64,000 nucleotides of DNA from Rhizobium sp. Pop5 (GTDB lineage Bacteria > Pseudomonadota > Alphaproteobacteria > Rhizobiales > Rhizobiaceae), in NCBI RefSeq assembly GCF_024721175.1, contig NZ_CP099399.1, forward strand, positions 3,704,001 to 3,768,000, given 5' to 3'. Each line of letters opens with the position of its first letter. Positions within the stretch are counted from its first letter, which is position 1. The notes beneath the pieces are model-generated. The model worked only from the letters and a program-made list of their open reading frames with translations, was not told the origin of the DNA and ran no database searches. Both the position numbers and the translations under genes were made by a program. Shown one piece after another: positions 61,935 to 64,000 of this stretch.

Positions 61935-62495
61935 ATGGATGCCGAGGAAAGACAGCGTTTCGCTGCCCTCGCGGAGGCCGTCGCCAGGGATCGCGACCAG
62001 CAGGCCTTTTCCATCCTGTTCGATTATTTCGCGCCGCGCCTGAAGGCCTGGCTGCTGCGCCAGAAAATGACGAACGCCGAGGCCGAGGAACTGGTACAGG
62101 AGATCATGATCGTGCTTTGGCACAAGGCCGCTCTCTACGATGCCACGCGATCTTCGCTTTCGACCTGGCTTTTCCGCATCGCCCGCAACCGCCGGATCGA
62201 CCTGCAGCGCCGCACCAACACCCACACCTTCGACGAAACCGACCCGGCCCTGCAACCGCCGGCCGAGATCGGCGCGGATGAAATGATCGCCAACGACGAC
62301 CGGGACGCCAAGATACGCGCTGCCGTCGGCCAGCTGCCGGAAGAACAGCGCGACATGCTCCGCGCCGCCTTCTTCCTCGGTCAATCGCATTCGGAGATCG
62401 CCGAGGCGACCGGGCTGCCGCTCGGCACGGTGAAATCGCGCATCCGGCTTGCCTTCGGCAAACTCCGGAAAGTGCTGGAGCAGGAGATCGCCTAA
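61935..62495 (+). CDS. ECF-type RNA polymerase sigma factor
   Basis: A 186-aa sigma-70 family ECF factor. Region 2 (FDYFAPRLKAWLLR through SLSTWLFRIARNRRID) and region 4 (LPEEQRDMLRAAFFLGQSHSEIAEATGLPLGTVKSRIRL) are complete. The sequence resembles the RpoE/ChrR-type group, but no anti-sigma gene is next to it: downstream comes a palindromic repeat, then a convergent DUF1232 gene. Regulation is therefore unclear. Confidence 0.92.
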   Translation: MDAEERQRFAALAEAVARDRDQQAFSILFDYFAPRLKAWLLRQKMTNAEAEELVQEIMIVLWHKAALYDATRSSLSTWLFRIARNRRIDLQRRTNTHTFDETDPALQPPAEIGADEMIANDDRDAKIRAAVGQLPEEQRDMLRAAFFLGQSHSEIAEATGLPLGTVKSRIRLAFGKLRKVLEQEIA

Positions 62496-62512
62496 AGCAC
62501 GCCGCCCAAAAC

Positions 62513-62548
62513 TGTGCAGCGGTTTTTGGAAAACGACATGCGCAAAAC
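62513..62548 (+). repeat. Intergenic repeat, copy 2
   Basis: Second copy of the 36-nt element at 55885-55920 (about 29 of 36 identical), followed by a 12-bp inverted repeat (62553-62564 with 62568-62579, one mismatch) that contains the TAA stop of the DUF1232 gene (62573-62575). Confidence 0.6.
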
Positions 62549-62572
62549 CAGGGATCTAGAGCGCAGCGCGCT

Positions 62573-62965
62573 TTAGATCGTTCTCATCGTCTCTTCCGGC
62601 CCATCGGCGAGAACCCGGTCAGCCGCCTCATAGTGGATCGGCCGAATATGGCCGCGCACCATGGCGAAGGCGGCCGAGAGCACGGCAATGTCGTCGGAAA
62701 AACCGATGACGGCGAAAACGTCGGGGATCATGTCGATCGGCATGACGAAATAGGCGAGCGCCGCGAGCAGCACACCACGTACCTTGGTCGGCGTCAGCGG
62801 ATCGAGCGCACAGTAGAAACCAGCGACAACATCACGGGAAAACGGAATCTGCCGTACAGCCCGCCGGAAGGTCGGCCAGAATTTCTGCCGCACGGTCTTT
62901 TCCCGGCGGCTCTGTGTGTCCTCGTCGCCCGGCAACAGGATTTCCCCGAATTTGACGTCGTCCAT
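62573..62965 (-). CDS. DUF1232 (YkvA) membrane protein
   Basis: A 130-aa protein with the DUF1232 core (AYFVMPIDMIPDVFAVIGFSDDIAVL), which contains the family D-x-IPD motif in a membrane-associated helix pair. Its function is unknown. ATG 62965 follows GGATAGAGGG. Its stop lies inside the inverted repeat described at 62553-62579. Confidence 0.9.
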   Translation of the reverse strand: MDDVKFGEILLPGDEDTQSRREKTVRQKFWPTFRRAVRQIPFSRDVVAGFYCALDPLTPTKVRGVLLAALAYFVMPIDMIPDVFAVIGFSDDIAVLSAAFAMVRGHIRPIHYEAADRVLADGPEETMRTI

Positions 62966-63030
62966 CCCTCTATCCTTTCGTCCATGCGAACATATGGTGA
63001 TGGCGTCTCGGCTTTCAATCGGCCCCGCTT

Positions 63031-63336
63031 TCAAGCGGCGCGTCGCGCCGCCGCCTTTTCCATCGCCCTGGCGAGCTTGAAATCCAGCTCCGTCAGTCCG
63101 CCGGCATCATGCGTGTTCAGCGTCACCTCCACCTTGGAATAGACATTGAACCATTCGGGATGGTGGTTGAGCTTTTCAGCCGTAATCGCTGCTTCCGTCA
63201 TGAAGCCGAAAGCCTCGATGAAATTGGAAAACTTGAAGGTCTTCGATATCGCGGAGGCTCCATCGTTGAGCGTCCAGCCCGCAAGTTTGGTCAGTTCAGC
63301 CTCGGCCGCTGCCCGTTCCAGTCTTTCCCATTTCAT
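63031..63336 (-). CDS. phhB: 4a-hydroxytetrahydrobiopterin dehydratase
   Basis: Pterin-4a-carbinolamine dehydratase, 101 aa, recycles tetrahydrobiopterin for aromatic amino-acid hydroxylases. The active-site block [21 protein letters not shown] is followed by [10 protein letters not shown], matching the family. ATG 63336 lies 8 nt after AGGAGG. It is divergent from the phosphatase, with 35 nt between. Confidence 0.93.
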   Translation of the reverse strand: MKWERLERAAAEAELTKLAGWTLNDGASAISKTFKFSNFIEAFGFMTEAAITAEKLNHHPEWFNVYSKVEVTLNTHDAGGLTELDFKLARAMEKAAARRAA

Positions 63337-63371
63337 GCCATGTTCCTCCTATCTATCCGACGGATCTACCG

Positions 63372-63872
63372 ATGAAACGCATCAGCATCCTGTTCGTTTG
63401 CATGGGCAATATATGCCGTTCTCCGCTCGCGGAAGGAATTTTTGGCCATCTCGTCGCGCAGGCGAGCCTTGCCGGCCATTTTACGATCGATTCCGCCGGC
63501 ACCGGCGGCTGGCATGAAGGCGATCCGCCCGACCAGCGTTCGATCGCCGTCGCCAAAAGTCATGGCGTCGATATATCCGGGCAGCGTGCCCGCCGCATCC
63601 GTCCGACGGATTTCAAGGATTTTGATCTGATACTGGCGATGGACCGCGCCAACGTGGCGGCGCTTGGCAGCATCGCGCCGCCCGAGGCAAATATCCGTCT
63701 CTTCGGCGATACCGCCCTTGGAACCGGAGAAGATATCCCCGATCCCTATTACGGCGGCCAAGACGGTTTCGAGCTGGTCTATACCAGGCTCTTGACCGGC
63801 TGCAGCAATCTGCTTGAAACGCTGGGCGTCGAGCGCGCTTCGTGCAGTGGAAATACTTCCTCGGTGAGGTAA
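63372..63872 (+). CDS. Low-molecular-weight protein-tyrosine phosphatase
   Basis: A 166-aa LMW-PTP. The P-loop VCMGNICRSPL (C10, R16) and the general-acid segment DIPDPYYGG are intact. In rhizobia such enzymes can act on exopolysaccharide-regulating tyrosine kinases, but it may also be an arsenate-type or general phosphatase. The 3' end overlaps a doubtful minus-strand frame. Confidence 0.92.
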   Translation: MKRISILFVCMGNICRSPLAEGIFGHLVAQASLAGHFTIDSAGTGGWHEGDPPDQRSIAVAKSHGVDISGQRARRIRPTDFKDFDLILAMDRANVAALGSIAPPEANIRLFGDTALGTGEDIPDPYYGGQDGFELVYTRLLTGCSNLLETLGVERASCSGNTSSVR

Positions 63873-64000
63873 GGCCCACCGCCAACCGATTCGCGCGACG
63901 AGAGCAGCACGAAACGCGGCGCCGTGAAAGTCGCGGTGTGGAAATTGCCGCGTCCTGACAAATATTGCACGACGTCGTCGAGGCGCGAGGATTTGAGCCG
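63779..64000 (-). CDS. Possible 3' end of a minus-strand gene (partial)
   Basis: An open frame entering from the right edge (RLKSSRLDDVVQYLSGRG...SVGGGPYLTEEVFPLHEARS) and ending at 63779. It has reasonable codon bias but overlaps the phosphatase 3' end by 94 nt. I do not recognise the family. It may be a real convergent gene or a shadow frame. Confidence 0.3.
   Translation of the reverse strand, partial: RLKSSRLDDVVQYLSGRGNFHTATFTAPRFVLLSSRESVGGGPYLTEEVFPLHEARSTPSVSSRLLQPVKSLV

Overview
This window looks like a chromosomal stretch of a fast-growing rhizobium of the Rhizobium etli / R. leguminosarum type (Alphaproteobacteria, Hyphomicrobiales). The reasons are the high GC coding bias, an F1-only atpHAGDC operon without Fo genes, an mdh-suc-lpd TCA operon, sdhCDAB, an Omp19-type lipoprotein, an IalB-family protein, an alphaproteobacterial Mic60 (mitofilin) gene beside hemD and hemY, and CtrA-type boxes. 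Genus assignment rests on recalled gene order and protein similarity; no search was run. Almost everything is conserved core metabolism. I see no prophage, insertion sequence, CRISPR array, tRNA or rRNA.

Layout. 0.2-0.9 kb: a sugar-phosphate transferase. 1.0-6.1 kb, minus strand: F1 ATP synthase atpH-atpA-atpG-atpD, a small cysteine-motif ORF, then atpC. 6.4-12.8 kb: a small membrane protein, priA, a DapA-family lyase, a GNAT protein, an acyltransferase and xerC. 12.9-14.5 kb: a TraB/GumN protein facing a cytochrome b561. 14.6-27.1 kb, minus strand: mdh, sucC, a DUF1579-like gene, sucD, sucA, a YciI-like gene, sucB, two exported proteins, a short-chain dehydrogenase, a LysE exporter and lpd. 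Together these encode 2-oxoglutarate dehydrogenase, succinyl-CoA synthetase and malate dehydrogenase. 27.3-32.8 kb: zapE, an Omp19-like lipoprotein and sdhCDAB, which completes the succinate-to-fumarate step.

33.1-44.3 kb: small genes, gpsA, tsaD and, divergently, hemC-hemD-mic60-hemY-terB-like-amidotransferase, followed by an MFS exporter. 44.4-54.8 kb: yggT-DUF167 facing ppa, a GNAT gene, typA, an M3 peptidase, an orphan small protein, a LysE exporter, an adenylate cyclase and argG. 55.0-64.0 kb: a short-chain dehydrogenase, a third LysE protein, a three-gene ABC transporter, rlmN, an IalB-family protein, an ECF sigma factor, a DUF1232 gene, a pterin dehydratase, a low-molecular-weight phosphatase and a doubtful truncated ORF at the right edge.

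The most interesting signals lie between or inside the ordinary genes. The sucA leader can form an H-type pseudoknot and several stems. Three exact TTAA-N7-TTAAC (CtrA-type) boxes lie in intergenic gaps. The ppa terminator is embedded in the coding end of the convergent DUF167 gene. A promoter with an 18-bp perfect palindrome at its predicted start site precedes a short-chain dehydrogenase gene. A CxxC mini-protein sits inside the ATP synthase operon. A repeat with palindromic tails occurs in two copies.
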